From Archangium primigenium (GTDB lineage: Bacteria; Myxococcota; Myxococcia; Myxococcales; Myxococcaceae), in the NCBI RefSeq assembly GCF_016904885.1, contig NZ_JADWYI010000001.1, positions 682,001 to 746,000 on the forward strand: 64,000 nucleotides of DNA, written 5' to 3'. The position numbers and the translations under genes are program-made. The notes beneath the pieces are model-generated. The model did not search any database and was not told the DNA's origin. It worked only from the letters and a program-made list of their open reading frames with translations. Numbering within the stretch: the stretch's first letter is position 1; the number at the start of each line of letters is the position of its first letter. This document shows positions 24,659-33,759 of this stretch, in pieces.

Positions 24659-24759
24659 GCGAGCGAGGGCCTCCTCGGGGTTCAAGGGCCCACCGCTTAG
24701 CACCGCCCTCGGAGGGGCGGAGCGGGTTTTAGCCGCGCAGTGTTCACTCCGGGCGGTGG

Positions 24760-25482
24760 CTAGCGCCGGGTGGCGATGACCCCGCACAGGCCGAAGCGGT
24801 CATAGGGCGCGGGGAAGACGTCCCGGTACACGTCCACCTGGAAGCCCTGGGCCTCGAGCAGCGCACGGGCGCGCGGCAGCAGGAACGTCAGGTAGTACAT
24901 GACGAAGGGCGGGCGCCACACGGCGTTGCGCACGTGCATGGCGGCGTTGAAGGCCTTGGCCATCCAGTACCCGGGCCGCAGCCGCGAGGGCTCCTCCCCG
25001 GTGACGAAGAGGAAGCGGCCCCCGGGGCGCAGCACCCGGTGGATGCCCGCCACCAGCCGGGGCTCGTCCGCCTCGAGGATGTGGCCGAAGGCGCCAAAGC
25101 TCGTCACCAGGTCGAACGTCTCCGTCCAGGGCAGCGCCAGGGCGTCTCCCTGGACGAACTCGAGCGCGGCCTCGCCCGGCGCGTCCGCGAGCTGGCGCCG
25201 GGCCTCGTCCAGCATGCCCTGGCTCAGGTCCAGCCCCACCACGCGCTCGCGGCACAGCGGGCGCAGGTGGCGCATGCCCGCGCCCGTGCCGCAGCACACG
25301 TCCAGCGCGCTCGCCACGCTCCGGTCCGCCCCGGCCAGCAGCAGGCTCGCGGCCACCACCGGCTCGGGCGTGCGAAACGGCGTGTACTCGAACTTGGGCG
25401 CGAGCAAGTCATAGCCCCGCTCCACCGACTGGAGCCCCTGCCGCACGAGCTCCAGGACGCTGGGACCCTTGGGATGGAACAT
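24760..25482 (-). CDS. Class I SAM-dependent methyltransferase
   Basis: The 240-residue enzyme has motif I as ALDVCCGTGAGMRHL, an acidic strand-2 end in VVGLDLSQGMLDEA, motif II/III QGDALALPWTETFDLV, and SFGAFGHI. This matches the UbiE/Methyltransf_11 group acting on small molecules. GGAGG precedes the ATG. It follows the NAD(P)-binding gene by 16 bp on the same strand, so the two are probably one operon, possibly for a shared metabolite. Confidence 0.88.
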   Translation of the reverse strand: MFHPKGPSVLELVRQGLQSVERGYDLLAPKFEYTPFRTPEPVVAASLLLAGADRSVASALDVCCGTGAGMRHLRPLCRERVVGLDLSQGMLDEARRQLADAPGEAALEFVQGDALALPWTETFDLVTSFGAFGHILEADEPRLVAGIHRVLRPGGRFLFVTGEEPSRLRPGYWMAKAFNAAMHVRNAVWRPPFVMYYLTFLLPRARALLEAQGFQVDVYRDVFPAPYDRFGLCGVIATRR

Positions 25483-25498
25483 GGCGTGGCCTCCGGCC

Positions 25499-26125
25499 TC
25501 AGTCCCCGACGATGCCCACGCGCACCCGGTGGTGGTCCTGGCCGGTGGCCACCTTGAGGGTGAAGTCGGCCACGTCCTCGGCGTACACCTGACGGCCGCC
25601 CGTGGGCAGGGCCTCCACGGCGGTGCGGTACTTGCCCGTCTTCACGCCGCTGGGCATGACGGGCGGACACACCACCACCCAGTCGAGATCACTCTCGCGC
25701 AGGCCGAGGAAGGCCCCCCGGTGATCCTCGAAGGCGTGGCGCAGGAAGGGCGGCACGCCGTGCTCGCCGGTGAGGCCGCCGGACGCGTGGGGCAGGAGGC
25801 CCGCGGCGCCCACGGTGACGAGCCGCTGCACGCCCTCGGCCTTCATGGCGGCCACGATGCTGCGCAGGCCCTCGGTGACGACGGTGACGGCGTGGGTGGC
25901 GTCCCGGGCGCCGAGCGCGCTCACCACCACCTCCGAGCCCCGGATGGCGTCGGCCACGGTGACGCCGTCCTCCAGGCTGCCCTTCTTGATGAGGAGCCGC
26001 GCGTGCTTGAGGCCCAGCCGTTTCGGATCCCGCACGTACGCCGTCACCTCGTGCCCCTGCCCCAGCGCGTCGTGCACCAGTGTGTGCCCGACCCGCCCCG
26101 TCGCTCCGAAGACCGTCAACCGCAT
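25499..26125 (-). CDS. NAD(P)-binding Rossmann (NmrA/SDR-like) protein
   Basis: The ATG at 26125 has GGAGGAG upstream; the longer frame upstream is not coding. The N-terminus MRLTVFGATGRVGHTLV carries the GxxGxxG dinucleotide-binding loop, followed by VTAYVRDPKRL and VVVSALGARD. At 208 residues it fits atypical short-chain reductases or NmrA-like redox sensors, which often lack the Tyr-x-x-x-Lys catalytic pair, and no clear YxxxK is seen. It is the first gene of a likely operon with the methyltransferase. Confidence 0.85.
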   Translation of the reverse strand: MRLTVFGATGRVGHTLVHDALGQGHEVTAYVRDPKRLGLKHARLLIKKGSLEDGVTVADAIRGSEVVVSALGARDATHAVTVVTEGLRSIVAAMKAEGVQRLVTVGAAGLLPHASGGLTGEHGVPPFLRHAFEDHRGAFLGLRESDLDWVVVCPPVMPSGVKTGKYRTAVEALPTGGRQVYAEDVADFTLKVATGQDHHRVRVGIVGD

Positions 26126-26327
26126 GGGTATTGCTCCTCCGCGCCCGTCCCCGCCGGGCCGCGCCTCCGGACAACGCCCGTCCTCGTCCCGGGGGGGACG
26201 AGGGATGGGCCGGAGCGCCTCGCGGGGGGCGGACGGCCCAGAGGTATACCGGACCCGGTGGTGGGTTGTCCCGCCCGGCCGCCACGGCGCGTGTGGGTGT
26301 GGCGGCGCCAAACACCCGCGGGACGGC

Positions 26328-26897
26328 TCAGGCCGTGGGCAGGGGCGCCCACTGCCGCTGGAACGCCTGGGCGAGCTGGTCGCCCAGCCGCTGGACCGCC
26401 TGCTCCAGCATCTCCAGGCGGGTGTTGTGCTGATCCAACCGCTCGGTGACGCTGGCCCGCAGGAATTGCAGCTCCTTGAACCAGGAGTCGCGCAGCTGGT
26501 TGAGGCGCAGGTGCTCCTCGTCCCGGTAGCGCAGGAGTTCCAGGTTGAACTGGCGGTCGCGTTGCTTGCTGGCGGCCGCCTCGATCTCCACCTGGGAGGT
26601 CAGCATTCGCAGCTCCCGTCCCTGCGCGGACACCTTCTCCTCAAGATCCTGGAGCCGGTGTTCCACCAAATCGAGGCGCTGCTCCACGCGCTCCATCCGC
26701 TGCTCCAACGCGTCGAGGCGCTGCTCCACGCGCTCCAGCCGCTGTTCCACGCGCTCCATCCGCTGTTCCAACCGTTGCTGCCCTTGCTCCAGGCGCTCCA
26801 GCCGGGGACCCCACGCCTCGAGCAGCGCCAGGATGCGCTGTTCGCCGTGGGTGAGGTTGGGCTCGTTCCTGAGAGACGACGACCTGGACCCGTCCAT
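26328..26897 (-). CDS. Coiled-coil protein with strict heptad repeats
   Basis: The ATG at 26897 is preferred because GGGAGGA lies 8 bases upstream. Residues about 35-90 repeat the heptad '[20 protein letters not shown]' with Leu/Val at a and d positions, a long parallel coiled coil. The rest is also helical and ends in [15 protein letters not shown]. It is cytoplasmic, with no membrane segment. Located just downstream of dnaA on the same strand but with a 103-bp gap. The function is unknown; it could be a scaffold or a homotypic oligomerisation module. Confidence 0.78.
   Translation of the reverse strand: MDGSRSSSLRNEPNLTHGEQRILALLEAWGPRLERLEQGQQRLEQRMERVEQRLERVEQRLDALEQRMERVEQRLDLVEHRLQDLEEKVSAQGRELRMLTSQVEIEAAASKQRDRQFNLELLRYRDEEHLRLNQLRDSWFKELQFLRASVTERLDQHNTRLEMLEQAVQRLGDQLAQAFQRQWAPLPTA
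26650..26805 (-). repeat. 21-bp periodic repeats encoding the heptads
   Basis: DNA repeats such as CGCTGCTCCACGCGCTCCA recur every 21 bases (7 codons) inside the coiled-coil gene, the kind of tract that can expand or contract by slippage while staying in frame. Confidence 0.65.
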
Positions 26898-27000
26898 CGA
26901 CACACTCCTCCCGTGATGACCGCGCGGACAAGATGACCTCCCGGGTCACCCGCAGTCAAGTCACGTCCGAGGTCATGTCGAGGGGGACGGGAACGCCCGT

Positions 27001-28353
27001 CTACTCGCCGGTCAGCTTCGCTTCCAGCTCGTCCAGCTCGCGCTTCACGCCGGTGTCGGTCTCGCGCAGCTTCTCCACCTTGCGCACCGCGGAGATGACG
27101 GTGGAGTGGTCCTTGCCAAAGCGCGCGGCGATCTCCGGGAAGGAGCCCTTGGTGAGCTTGCGGCTCAGGTACATGGCCACCTGGCGCGCGTGGGCGAGCG
27201 CCTTGTGCCGCCGGTCCTCCTTCAGGGCCTCCACGGGCACCTTGTAGTAGCGCGCCACTTCCTTCTGGATGGACTCCACGTCCACCACCTGGCGGCTGGG
27301 CAGCACGTCCTTGAGCACGTGCGCCGCGAAGTCCACCGTCACCGGCTGGCGCGACAGCGAGTGGATGGCGCTCACCTTCACCAGCGCCCCCTCCAGCTCG
27401 CGCACGTTCTTCTGGATGGCGCGCGCGATGAAGTGCGCCACGTCGTCCGGCAGGTCCATGCCCTCGAGCGCCGACTTCTTCTGGAGGATGGCCACGCGCG
27501 TCTCGAAGTTGGGCTCCTGGATGTCCGTGATGAGCCCCATGCTGAAGCGGCTGCGCAGCCGGTCCTCCAGCCCCGGCACCTCGGCGGGCACCATGTCGCT
27601 GGTGAGGATGATGGCCTTGCCCAGCTCGTGCAGGGTGTTGAAGGTGTGGAAGAACTCGCGCTGGGTCTCCTCCTTGCGGCCGAGGAACTGCACGTCGTCG
27701 ATGAGCAGCACGTCGCACTCGTCGCGGAACTTGCGGCGGAACTCCGGCATGCGCTGCTCGCGCACGCTCTCGATGAACTCGTTGGTGAACTGCTCGCTCG
27801 ACAGGTAGACCACGCGCTGGCTGGGGTCGCGCTCCCAGATTTTATTGCCGATGGCGTGGAGCAGGTGCGTCTTGCCCAGGCCCGTGCCGCCGTACACGTA
27901 GAGCGGGTTGTAGGCCCGGCCGGGGCTGTCGCTCACGGCGGCGGCCGCCGCGGCGGCGAGCTGGTTGCTGTCGGCCACCACGTAGCTCTGGAAGGTGAAG
28001 CGCGCGTTCATGCGCGGGGGCCGGGGGCCGTCGGGGCGCGCGGCGGGCGCCGCCTGGAGCGTGGGGCTCGGCGCCAGGCCCGCCACCACCTCGTAGCCAA
28101 TCTTCACCGGCCCGTCCGTCACCCGGGCCAGCGTGGACTCCAGGAGCGGCCGGTAGTGATCGTCCACCCAGTCCCGGTAGAACCGGTCGGGCACGCCCAG
28201 CACCAGCACCTCCTCGCGGACCTCCAGGGGGCGCATCCGGCCCACCCACCCCAGGGCGTAGTCGAGCTTGTCCTGGCGGAAGCAGTCGAGCATCCGCTCC
28301 CAGAGATTCTCGGCACTTGAAGGAGGAGCGGCGGTGCGGGCGAGCGCGTTCAC
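27001..28353 (-). CDS. dnaA: Chromosomal replication initiator DnaA
   Basis: This 450-residue protein has all four DnaA domains. Domain I ([20 protein letters not shown]) recruits helicase and a short linker follows. The AAA+ domain starts at [10 protein letters not shown], with Walker [10 protein letters not shown] (about residue 155), Walker [10 protein letters not shown] and the sensor segment [18 protein letters not shown]. The C-terminal helix-turn-helix that reads DnaA boxes is [20 protein letters not shown]. DnaA bound to ATP opens oriC. It diverges from rpmH over a 331-bp gap, the arrangement seen in many bacteria. No perfect DnaA box is seen in that gap, but a cluster lies at 61649-61741. 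Confidence 0.98.
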   Translation of the reverse strand: MNALARTAAPPSSAENLWERMLDCFRQDKLDYALGWVGRMRPLEVREEVLVLGVPDRFYRDWVDDHYRPLLESTLARVTDGPVKIGYEVVAGLAPSPTLQAAPAARPDGPRPPRMNARFTFQSYVVADSNQLAAAAAAAVSDSPGRAYNPLYVYGGTGLGKTHLLHAIGNKIWERDPSQRVVYLSSEQFTNEFIESVREQRMPEFRRKFRDECDVLLIDDVQFLGRKEETQREFFHTFNTLHELGKAIILTSDMVPAEVPGLEDRLRSRFSMGLITDIQEPNFETRVAILQKKSALEGMDLPDDVAHFIARAIQKNVRELEGALVKVSAIHSLSRQPVTVDFAAHVLKDVLPSRQVVDVESIQKEVARYYKVPVEALKEDRRHKALAHARQVAMYLSRKLTKGSFPEIAARFGKDHSTVISAVRKVEKLRETDTGVKRELDELEAKLTGE

Positions 28354-28489
28354 GAGAAGGCCTCCGGTGCGCCGGCGGAGGGCCAGGCAGGGGACCTCGG
28401 GTGCTAACAGGGGGTACCTGGGCGATCAAGTTCCCCACCCCAACCCCAAGGATTCCGGGCACCTGGAGGCCTTGGACTGATCCAGGTGG

Positions 28490-28523
28490 ATCTGGGGGTG
28501 GCGGGGGGCTCCCACCCCCAGAT
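28490..28523. promoter_or_regulatory. Large inverted repeat in the dnaA-rpmH gap
   Basis: ATCTGGGGGTGG (28490-28501) and CCACCCCCAGAT (28512-28523) are perfect 12-base arms around a 10-base spacer. A second, overlapping palindrome GATCC-AGGT-GGATC lies at 28479-28492. The gap (28354-28684) is otherwise G-tract rich with no ORF. The repeat lies 161 bases before rpmH and 137 bases before dnaA, so it could regulate either; without a U-tract it is not a terminator. Confidence 0.5.
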
Positions 28524-28684
28524 ATGGGGGGCTCCGAGGGAAGGCGGGGGCGGCGGGGGGTGGGAAGTGATCCCGCCGTTGACTTGGGTGGGAGATCGGG
28601 TTACGAGCGCCGCCTTCCTCTGTTTCATGGATAAGGGCGTCGCGCCTCCGGGGCGAGCGCCACAGCGTCCGCAGGAGTTCTTCC

Positions 28685-28837
28685 GTGTCCAAGCGCACCT
28701 ACCAGCCCTCGAAGATCAAGCGCAACCGCACCCACGGGTTCCGCAAGCGCAACTCCACCCGCGCGGGCCAGGACGTGCTCAGCCGCCGCCGCGCCAAGGG
28801 CCGCAAGCGTCTGGTCGTGTCCGCCTACAAGAAGTAG
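28685..28837 (+). CDS. rpmH: 50S ribosomal protein L34 (bL34)
   Basis: Fifty codons from a GTG start with AGGAG 7 bases upstream. The sequence [20 protein letters not shown] followed by [17 protein letters not shown] is the canonical, extremely basic L34, which sits near the peptide exit tunnel of the large subunit. It starts the conserved rpmH-rnpA-yidD-yidC-jag operon and diverges from dnaA. Confidence 0.98.
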   Translation: MSKRTYQPSKIKRNRTHGFRKRNSTRAGQDVLSRRRAKGRKRLVVSAYKK

Positions 28838-28852
28838 TTCCGGGCGCTCCTC

Positions 28853-29251
28853 GTGAAGGTCGAGGGACAGGCTCCCACCCGCGACGAGCGCTTCCCCAAG
28901 GCCTCGCGCCTCCTCAAGCGGCGCGAGTTCCTCGAGGTCCAGGAGAAGGGTCAGAAGCTTCCCGCTGACTGTCTCCTGGGGCTCGCGAGGCCCAACGGTC
29001 GGCCGTACAGCCGGGTGGGCCTCACCATCTCCAGCAAGGTGGGCAACGCCGTGGAGCGGGCCCGCCTGCGTCGGCTCCTGCGGGAGTGCTTCCGCAAGCG
29101 CCAGGGCCAGTGGCCCCCCGGAGTGGATGTCGTCCTCGTGGTGCGCCAGTCCGCCAAGGACGCTTCCTTCGCCGTCGTGTCGCGGGCCTTCGATGGCGTC
29201 ACCCGCAAGCTCCAGCGGCTCCTCCCCTCGGCCCCCCGCGAGTCCCGATGA
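28853..29251 (+). CDS. rnpA: Ribonuclease P protein component
   Basis: The 132-residue basic protein carries the RnpA pattern: [20 protein letters not shown] at the start, and the RNR motif region [20 protein letters not shown], which binds the RNA subunit and substrate leader. RnpA helps the RNase P RNA cleave 5' leaders from tRNA precursors. The GTG start lies 15 bp after rpmH; the stop overlaps yidD by ATGA. The C-terminal extension after VVSRAFDGV is short and basic. Confidence 0.97.
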   Translation: MKVEGQAPTRDERFPKASRLLKRREFLEVQEKGQKLPADCLLGLARPNGRPYSRVGLTISSKVGNAVERARLRRLLRECFRKRQGQWPPGVDVVLVVRQSAKDASFAVVSRAFDGVTRKLQRLLPSAPRESR

Positions 29252-29466
29252 GTCCCCTCGCCTCGCTCCTCGCGCTGCCCATCCGTTTCTACCGGCGGTG
29301 GATCTCCCCGTGGCTGCCTCCGGCATGCCGCTTCCACCCCACGTGTTCCGTGTACGCCCTGGAGGCGCTCCAGAAGCATGGCGCCTTTCGTGGTCTTGGC
29401 CTCACCCTGCGCCGGCTGAGTCGCTGCCAGCCCTTCCATCCGGGCGGTTTCGACCCGGTGCCCTGA
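29248..29466 (+). CDS. yidD: Membrane protein insertion efficiency factor YidD
   Basis: The 72-residue protein matches Yid[21 protein letters not shown], then [18 protein letters not shown] and a last segment [17 protein letters not shown]. The three conserved Cys of the family are present. YidD is a small amphipathic inner-membrane-associated protein that aids YidC-dependent insertion. The start overlaps the rnpA stop and the stop lies 13 bp before yidC. Confidence 0.97.
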   Translation: MSPLASLLALPIRFYRRWISPWLPPACRFHPTCSVYALEALQKHGAFRGLGLTLRRLSRCQPFHPGGFDPVP

Positions 29467-29479
29467 CCCCCTCCTGCCT

Positions 29480-31318
29480 ATGAACAACGACCTGGATCCG
29501 CTCTCGCCCAACTCGGCCGAATCCCAGAAGCGGCTGCTGATGGCGCTCGGGCTCGCCATGTTGCTCACGCTCGCCTACACCACCTTCCTGTCCCCCCAGG
29601 GCCCGCCGCCCGGCGCGGGCGAGGCGGACGCGGGCACGCCGGTGGCGCTCGCCGACGCGGGCACGTCCCCGGGCGCGGCCGAGCGCCCCGCGGGCACGCC
29701 CCCCTCCCCGGGCAGCGGGAGCGAGGGCGCCCAGGTGGCCGAGGCCGCCCCCGAGCCGCCCGTACGCACGGTGGACCTCAAGCGCATCGAGACGCTCTAC
29801 GCCTTCTCCACCGAGGGCGCGGGCCTGACCTCGGCGGTGCTCCAGGGCGTGAAGATGCGCGAGCAGGCGCACCTGTCCATCACCGACGGCTACAAGATGC
29901 TCTTCGGGGGCGAGGTGCCGCCGCCGCCGCAGATGAACCTGGCGCAGCCGGTGGCGGGCCAGCCCCTGCCGCTCGCGGTGGCCATCTCCGGCCAGGCGAG
30001 CCTGCCGGCCACGGCGCGCTACGCGCTGGTGGAGTCCGAGGACACCCGGGGCGCGACCTTCACGGCGCGCCAGGGCCCGTGGGAAGTCACCAAGCGCGTG
30101 GAGTGGCCCGAGGAGGGCTTCGAGCTGCTCTACACCGTGCAGGTGAAGAACACCTCGGCGCGCGCGCTCACCGGCGAGCTCGCGGTGCACTACCACCGCG
30201 CCATCGACCCGAACAACGAGCACGCCCCGTCCTTCTTCGGCGGCGTGGGCAACCTCAGCTACGCCTCGTGCCACGTGGGCGAGGACAAGCACAAGCTCGC
30301 CGCGGACGAGAAGCAGCCCGAGCCCGAGGCGCTGCGCGGCCAGGTGCACTACTTCGGCATCGACCAGCAGTACTTCCTCTCCGCGCTCTACCCGCTGGAG
30401 GGCCCCACCCCGGGCCGGTGTGACCTGGTGGCCACGCCCACCGCGCGCGGCGTGGTGGCGCACTTCCCGCTCACCGCCGAGGCCGGCCAGACGGTGACGC
30501 TGCGCTTTGGCGGCTACCTGGGCCCCAAGGAGCCCGACCTGCTCGCCGCCCTGCCCGGCGCTGCCCTGCGCCAGGCCGCGAGCCTGCCCGCGAGCGCCCG
30601 CGCCCCGGAGCTCTCCGAGACGATCGACTACGGCATGTGGGCCGTCATCGCCAAGCTGCTCGTCGGCATCATGAAGTTCTTCCACGGCCTCACCGGCAAC
30701 TGGGGCGTGGCCATCATCCTGCTCACCGTGCTCGTCAAGACGCTGCTGCTGCCGCTCACCCACCGCTCCATGGTGAGCATGGAGGCCATGAAGAAGCTCC
30801 AGCCGCGCATCGAGGAGCTGCGCAAGAAGTACGGCGAGGACCGCGAGCGGCAGAACCTGGAGATGATGAAGCTCTACCAGGAGGCCAAGGTGAACCCCCT
30901 GGGCGGCTGCCTGCCCATGCTCATCCAGATGCCGGTGTGGATCGCCCTCTTCACGGCCCTGCGCAACAGCTACGACATCTACCAGGAGCCCTTCTTCGGC
31001 CCGGTGTGGCGCGACCTCACCTACAAGGACCCCACCTACCTGCTGCCCGTGGCCCTGGGCGTGAGCATGATCATCACCCAGCGGCTGCAGCCCCAGATGG
31101 GTGACCCGGCCCAGGCGCGCATCATGACCTGGGTGGTGCCCATCATCTTCACCGCCACGCTCTTCAACTACCCGGCGGGCCTCGCGCTCTACATCTTCAC
31201 CAACAACCTCTTGTCCATCGCCCAGCAGTACGGCCTGCGCAAGTGGCTCGCCAGCCGGGAGCTCGCCACGGCCACCGCCGGCGGCCCGCCGCCCTCCACC
31301 GGAGGCAAGCGCAAGTGA
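29480..31318 (+). CDS. yidC: Membrane protein insertase YidC
   Basis: The 612-residue protein has an N-terminal membrane helix (KRLLMALGLAMLLTLAYTTF) and an Ala/Pro/Gly-rich linker. A large beta-sandwich periplasmic domain (residues about 95-370) follows, typical of Gram-negative YidC. The conserved insertase core is NWGVAIILLTVLVKTLLLPL, the charged hairpin (KLQPRIEELRKKYGEDRERQ), MLIQMPVWIALFTAL, and further helices up to YIFTNNLLSIAQQY. The hydrophilic-groove Arg typical of YidC would be in the VKTLLLPLTHR region. It inserts membrane proteins alone or with SecYEG. The stop overlaps jag by GTGA. Confidence 0.97.
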   Translation: MNNDLDPLSPNSAESQKRLLMALGLAMLLTLAYTTFLSPQGPPPGAGEADAGTPVALADAGTSPGAAERPAGTPPSPGSGSEGAQVAEAAPEPPVRTVDLKRIETLYAFSTEGAGLTSAVLQGVKMREQAHLSITDGYKMLFGGEVPPPPQMNLAQPVAGQPLPLAVAISGQASLPATARYALVESEDTRGATFTARQGPWEVTKRVEWPEEGFELLYTVQVKNTSARALTGELAVHYHRAIDPNNEHAPSFFGGVGNLSYASCHVGEDKHKLAADEKQPEPEALRGQVHYFGIDQQYFLSALYPLEGPTPGRCDLVATPTARGVVAHFPLTAEAGQTVTLRFGGYLGPKEPDLLAALPGAALRQAASLPASARAPELSETIDYGMWAVIAKLLVGIMKFFHGLTGNWGVAIILLTVLVKTLLLPLTHRSMVSMEAMKKLQPRIEELRKKYGEDRERQNLEMMKLYQEAKVNPLGGCLPMLIQMPVWIALFTALRNSYDIYQEPFFGPVWRDLTYKDPTYLLPVALGVSMIITQRLQPQMGDPAQARIMTWVVPIIFTATLFNYPAGLALYIFTNNLLSIAQQYGLRKWLASRELATATAGGPPPSTGGKRK

Positions 31319-32067
31319 GCGACGCCTCCTCCACCCCCGCCTCCCAGGACCTGCGCCCCCGCGTGGAGAAGCTCCTGTCCGACATCCTCGGGCTCATGGG
31401 CTTTCCCGCCCGGCTCGACTTCAAGGACGCGAGTGACGGCAGCCTCTGTGTCGCCCTGCACTTCCAGGGCGGCCCGCCTCCGGGCGTGGAGCAGGGCAAG
31501 CGCAGCCAGGTGATGGACTCGCTGCAGTTCCTGCTCAACAAGATGCTCCACCGCCCCGGCGCCGAGCGCCGCTTCGTGCTCCTGGGCGCCGGCGTGCACC
31601 CCGAGCCCCGGAGCGAGCGCGCCCGCAAGGAGCCGGCCACGCCCGCCCCCGCCGCCCCGGCGCCCGCCGCGCCCGCCCCCCGGGCCGCTCCGCCCGCCGC
31701 CCCCGCGCGGGGCGCGCGTGCCGCCCCGGTGAAGGCCGCGCCCGCCGCGCCCAAGGCCGTGGCCGCCCGCCCCGTGGAGGGCGACGAGCGCGCCCTGGAG
31801 GTGAGCGAGGAGCCCACCCTGCGCGCGGCCGCCCGGGCCCTGGCCGAGAAGTCGGCCACCCTGGGCCGCGCCTACGCGCTCGTTACAATGAAATCAGAGG
31901 ACCGCGCGCGCGTCCTGAAGGCCGTAGGCGATGTGCCGGGGCTCAAGGTCTCCTGCGAGGGCGAGGGCCGCAACCGGCGTGTGGTGTTCACTCCGGACAA
32001 GCTCGCCCCGCTGCCCAAGCGGAGCATGCTCCCGGCGGACGATGACGAGGACGAACTCGAGGGCTGA
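31315..32067 (+). CDS. jag: Jag/KhpB-family RNA-binding protein
   Basis: The GTG at 31315 overlaps the yidC stop, so the two are coupled. Residues about 12-85 are a KH-like domain (LLSDILGLMGFPARLDFKDA, then QVMDSLQFLLNKMLHRPG), as in the Jag KH domain. A 70-residue Ala/Pro linker follows. The C-terminal domain resembles R3H (LGRAYALVTMKSEDRARVLKA, then CEGEGRNRRVVFTPD), although the typical Arg-x-x-x-His pair is not obvious. The N-terminal Jag-N segment of Firmicutes is absent, as in many Gram-negative relatives. It probably binds RNA next to the YidC machinery. Confidence 0.85.
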   Translation: MSDASSTPASQDLRPRVEKLLSDILGLMGFPARLDFKDASDGSLCVALHFQGGPPPGVEQGKRSQVMDSLQFLLNKMLHRPGAERRFVLLGAGVHPEPRSERARKEPATPAPAAPAPAAPAPRAAPPAAPARGARAAPVKAAPAAPKAVAARPVEGDERALEVSEEPTLRAAARALAEKSATLGRAYALVTMKSEDRARVLKAVGDVPGLKVSCEGEGRNRRVVFTPDKLAPLPKRSMLPADDDEDELEG

Positions 32068-32107
32068 GCGCCCCCGGGGCGTCCTCCCGACAGGAAAGGA
32101 CAACCCG

Positions 32108-32338
32108 ATGGGCAAGGCCAAGTCGCTCAAGGACAAGCTGTACGGCGCGGCCGTGCTGAAGATGAGCTTCCGGCTGCGCGGGGACGAGGAGTCTCCCGCC
32201 TTCAAGGTCGTGTACCCCGGCGTGCTGCGGGACCTGGCCCTGGAGGATGATGCCGTGGAGCGCTACATCCTCGACAATCGCGAGGCGGTGGAGCGCGCCG
32301 CCCGCGGCACCAGTCCCGCCCCCGGCCCACGCACCTGA
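32108..32338 (+). CDS. Small hypothetical protein downstream of jag
   Basis: The 76-residue protein begins MGKAKSLKDKLYGAAVLKMS and is followed by FRLRGDEESPAFKVVYPGVL and a helix ending in ERYILDNREAVERAARG. AAAGGA precedes the ATG at good distance. It is basic at the start and unrecognised. Its position 40 bp after jag on the same strand suggests the same operon and perhaps a ribosome- or RNA-linked role; that is a guess from position. Confidence 0.65.
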   Translation: MGKAKSLKDKLYGAAVLKMSFRLRGDEESPAFKVVYPGVLRDLALEDDAVERYILDNREAVERAARGTSPAPGPRT

Positions 32339-32551
32339 CCCGCGGGGCCCTGCCCCCCGGGCCGAGCCCTCTGTCACTCGGCGGGCGGCGCCCCCGGGCA
32401 ATGCTCCGCCGGTGGACATCGCCCCCGTCGACCACCGGCCGCGCGGCTGGACGCTCGCCGGGGTGGCGCCTACCTCCTGTCGTGTCTCCGGCGGACCCAT
32501 TCCGGGCTTCCGTTCGAGGACGTGCTCCCCCGAGCACCGGAGGGCTTGCCC

Positions 32552-33727
32552 ATGCGACGTCCCCTGCTCCTGTCCGTGTCCATCCTCTGCTCCCTCGCGT
32601 CCGGTTGTGGCGGCGAGGCGACCTCCCCCGGAGGCGACTTCGAGGTCCCCTCCAACCGCACCGGCCCCCAGGGGCCCCAGGGCGAGCGGGGTCCGCCCGG
32701 TCCCGCCGGCCAGTACGCGCGCATCCGCACCGTGTCGCCCGGCGGCTCGGCGCGTGACAGCGGCGAGGCCCTGCGCAAGACCCTCGAGGGCATCCTCGAG
32801 CCGTCCGCCGACTCGCCCTGGCTCATCTACCTGGAGCCCGGCGTGTACGACCTGGGCGAGCAGGGCCTGCACCCGCGGCCCTACATCTACTTCCAGGGCG
32901 CGGGCGCGGGCCTCACCACCGTGCGCTCCACCTCGGCCGAGCCCACCTTCACCGCCGTGGCGCACTCGGAGCTCTCCGCGCTCACCGTGGAGAACCGGGG
33001 CGGCGGCCCGCGCGCCGTGGCCCTGGCCACCCCGTCCTCGGACTTCCGCGCCCACGAACTGGAGGCGCTCGCCCAGGGCGGCCTGGAGCGCACCGCGGCC
33101 ATCGTGGCCACGGGCGCCTCGGGTGAGGTCATCACCCAGGGCGCGGAGTTCACCCGCGTGCGGGCCCGGGCCCAGGCGGACGCGGGGAGCGTGGCGGGCC
33201 TGGAGTGTCAGGACTGCACCCTGCGCCTGACGGGCTCCACCTTCCGGGGCGAGGGCGGCCGCCAGGCGGTGGGCGTGAGCGCCATCGGCGGCTCGCTGGA
33301 GCTGTGGGACACGACGGCCGACGGCTTCAAGGGCGCCGAGGAGAGCCTCGGCGTGGAGGCCCGGAGCTCCGCGCACCTGATGCTCGTGCGCGCCGAGGCC
33401 CGGGGCCGCGAGGCTCCCGCCTCCACCGGCGTGCGCCTGTCCTCCTCCACCGCCAGCGTGCGCGACAGCACGCTCGCGGGCACCGGCCAGCCCGGCCACC
33501 AGACGCGCGCCCTGGACACCTCGCGCGTGGGCCGGCTCACCTACAAGGTGGAGGTGGAGCGCTCCACGCTCGTGGGCGCCTCCCAGGTGGTGCGCGGCGC
33601 CGAGGGCTACTCCATCTTCATCGGCGGCTCCCAACTGCGTGGCGGCCAGGTGGAGGGCGGTGGCATGGTGGCCTGCCACGGTTCCTACGACGAGAACTTC
33701 ACCTCGCCCGCCCCCGCCTGCCCGTAG
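32552..33727 (+). CDS. Lipoprotein with collagen-like segment and beta-helix domain
   Basis: The signal peptide has a lipobox (LCSLASGC, Cys about residue 19). A short collagen-like run of Gly-X-Y triplets follows (TGPQGPQGERGPPGPAG). The remaining 320 residues show repeated short strands with Ser/Thr/Gly turns (AELTVEN-, DFRAHELEA-, VRDSTLAG-like), typical of right-handed parallel beta-helices such as pectate-lyase-like or surface adhesin domains. The C-terminus has paired Cys. It is likely a surface-attached adhesin or polysaccharide-binding protein. Located between the jag and mnmE genes; no operon link is evident. Confidence 0.75.
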   Translation: MRRPLLLSVSILCSLASGCGGEATSPGGDFEVPSNRTGPQGPQGERGPPGPAGQYARIRTVSPGGSARDSGEALRKTLEGILEPSADSPWLIYLEPGVYDLGEQGLHPRPYIYFQGAGAGLTTVRSTSAEPTFTAVAHSELSALTVENRGGGPRAVALATPSSDFRAHELEALAQGGLERTAAIVATGASGEVITQGAEFTRVRARAQADAGSVAGLECQDCTLRLTGSTFRGEGGRQAVGVSAIGGSLELWDTTADGFKGAEESLGVEARSSAHLMLVRAEARGREAPASTGVRLSSSTASVRDSTLAGTGQPGHQTRALDTSRVGRLTYKVEVERSTLVGASQVVRGAEGYSIFIGGSQLRGGQVEGGGMVACHGSYDENFTSPAPACP

Positions 33728-33759
33728 CGCGGCACGCGGCCGGCGGGCCGCCTGACGCC

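Noticed and set aside
26650-26805. CRISPR-like or minisatellite array in the coiled-coil gene
   Set aside because: The 21-bp periodicity follows the heptad code, with no spacers of constant length between repeats.
28354-28684. oriC in the dnaA-rpmH gap
   Set aside because: I found no perfect DnaA box there (the best is a TTATCCATG match near 28626-28634) and no AT-rich region, so I report only the palindromes.
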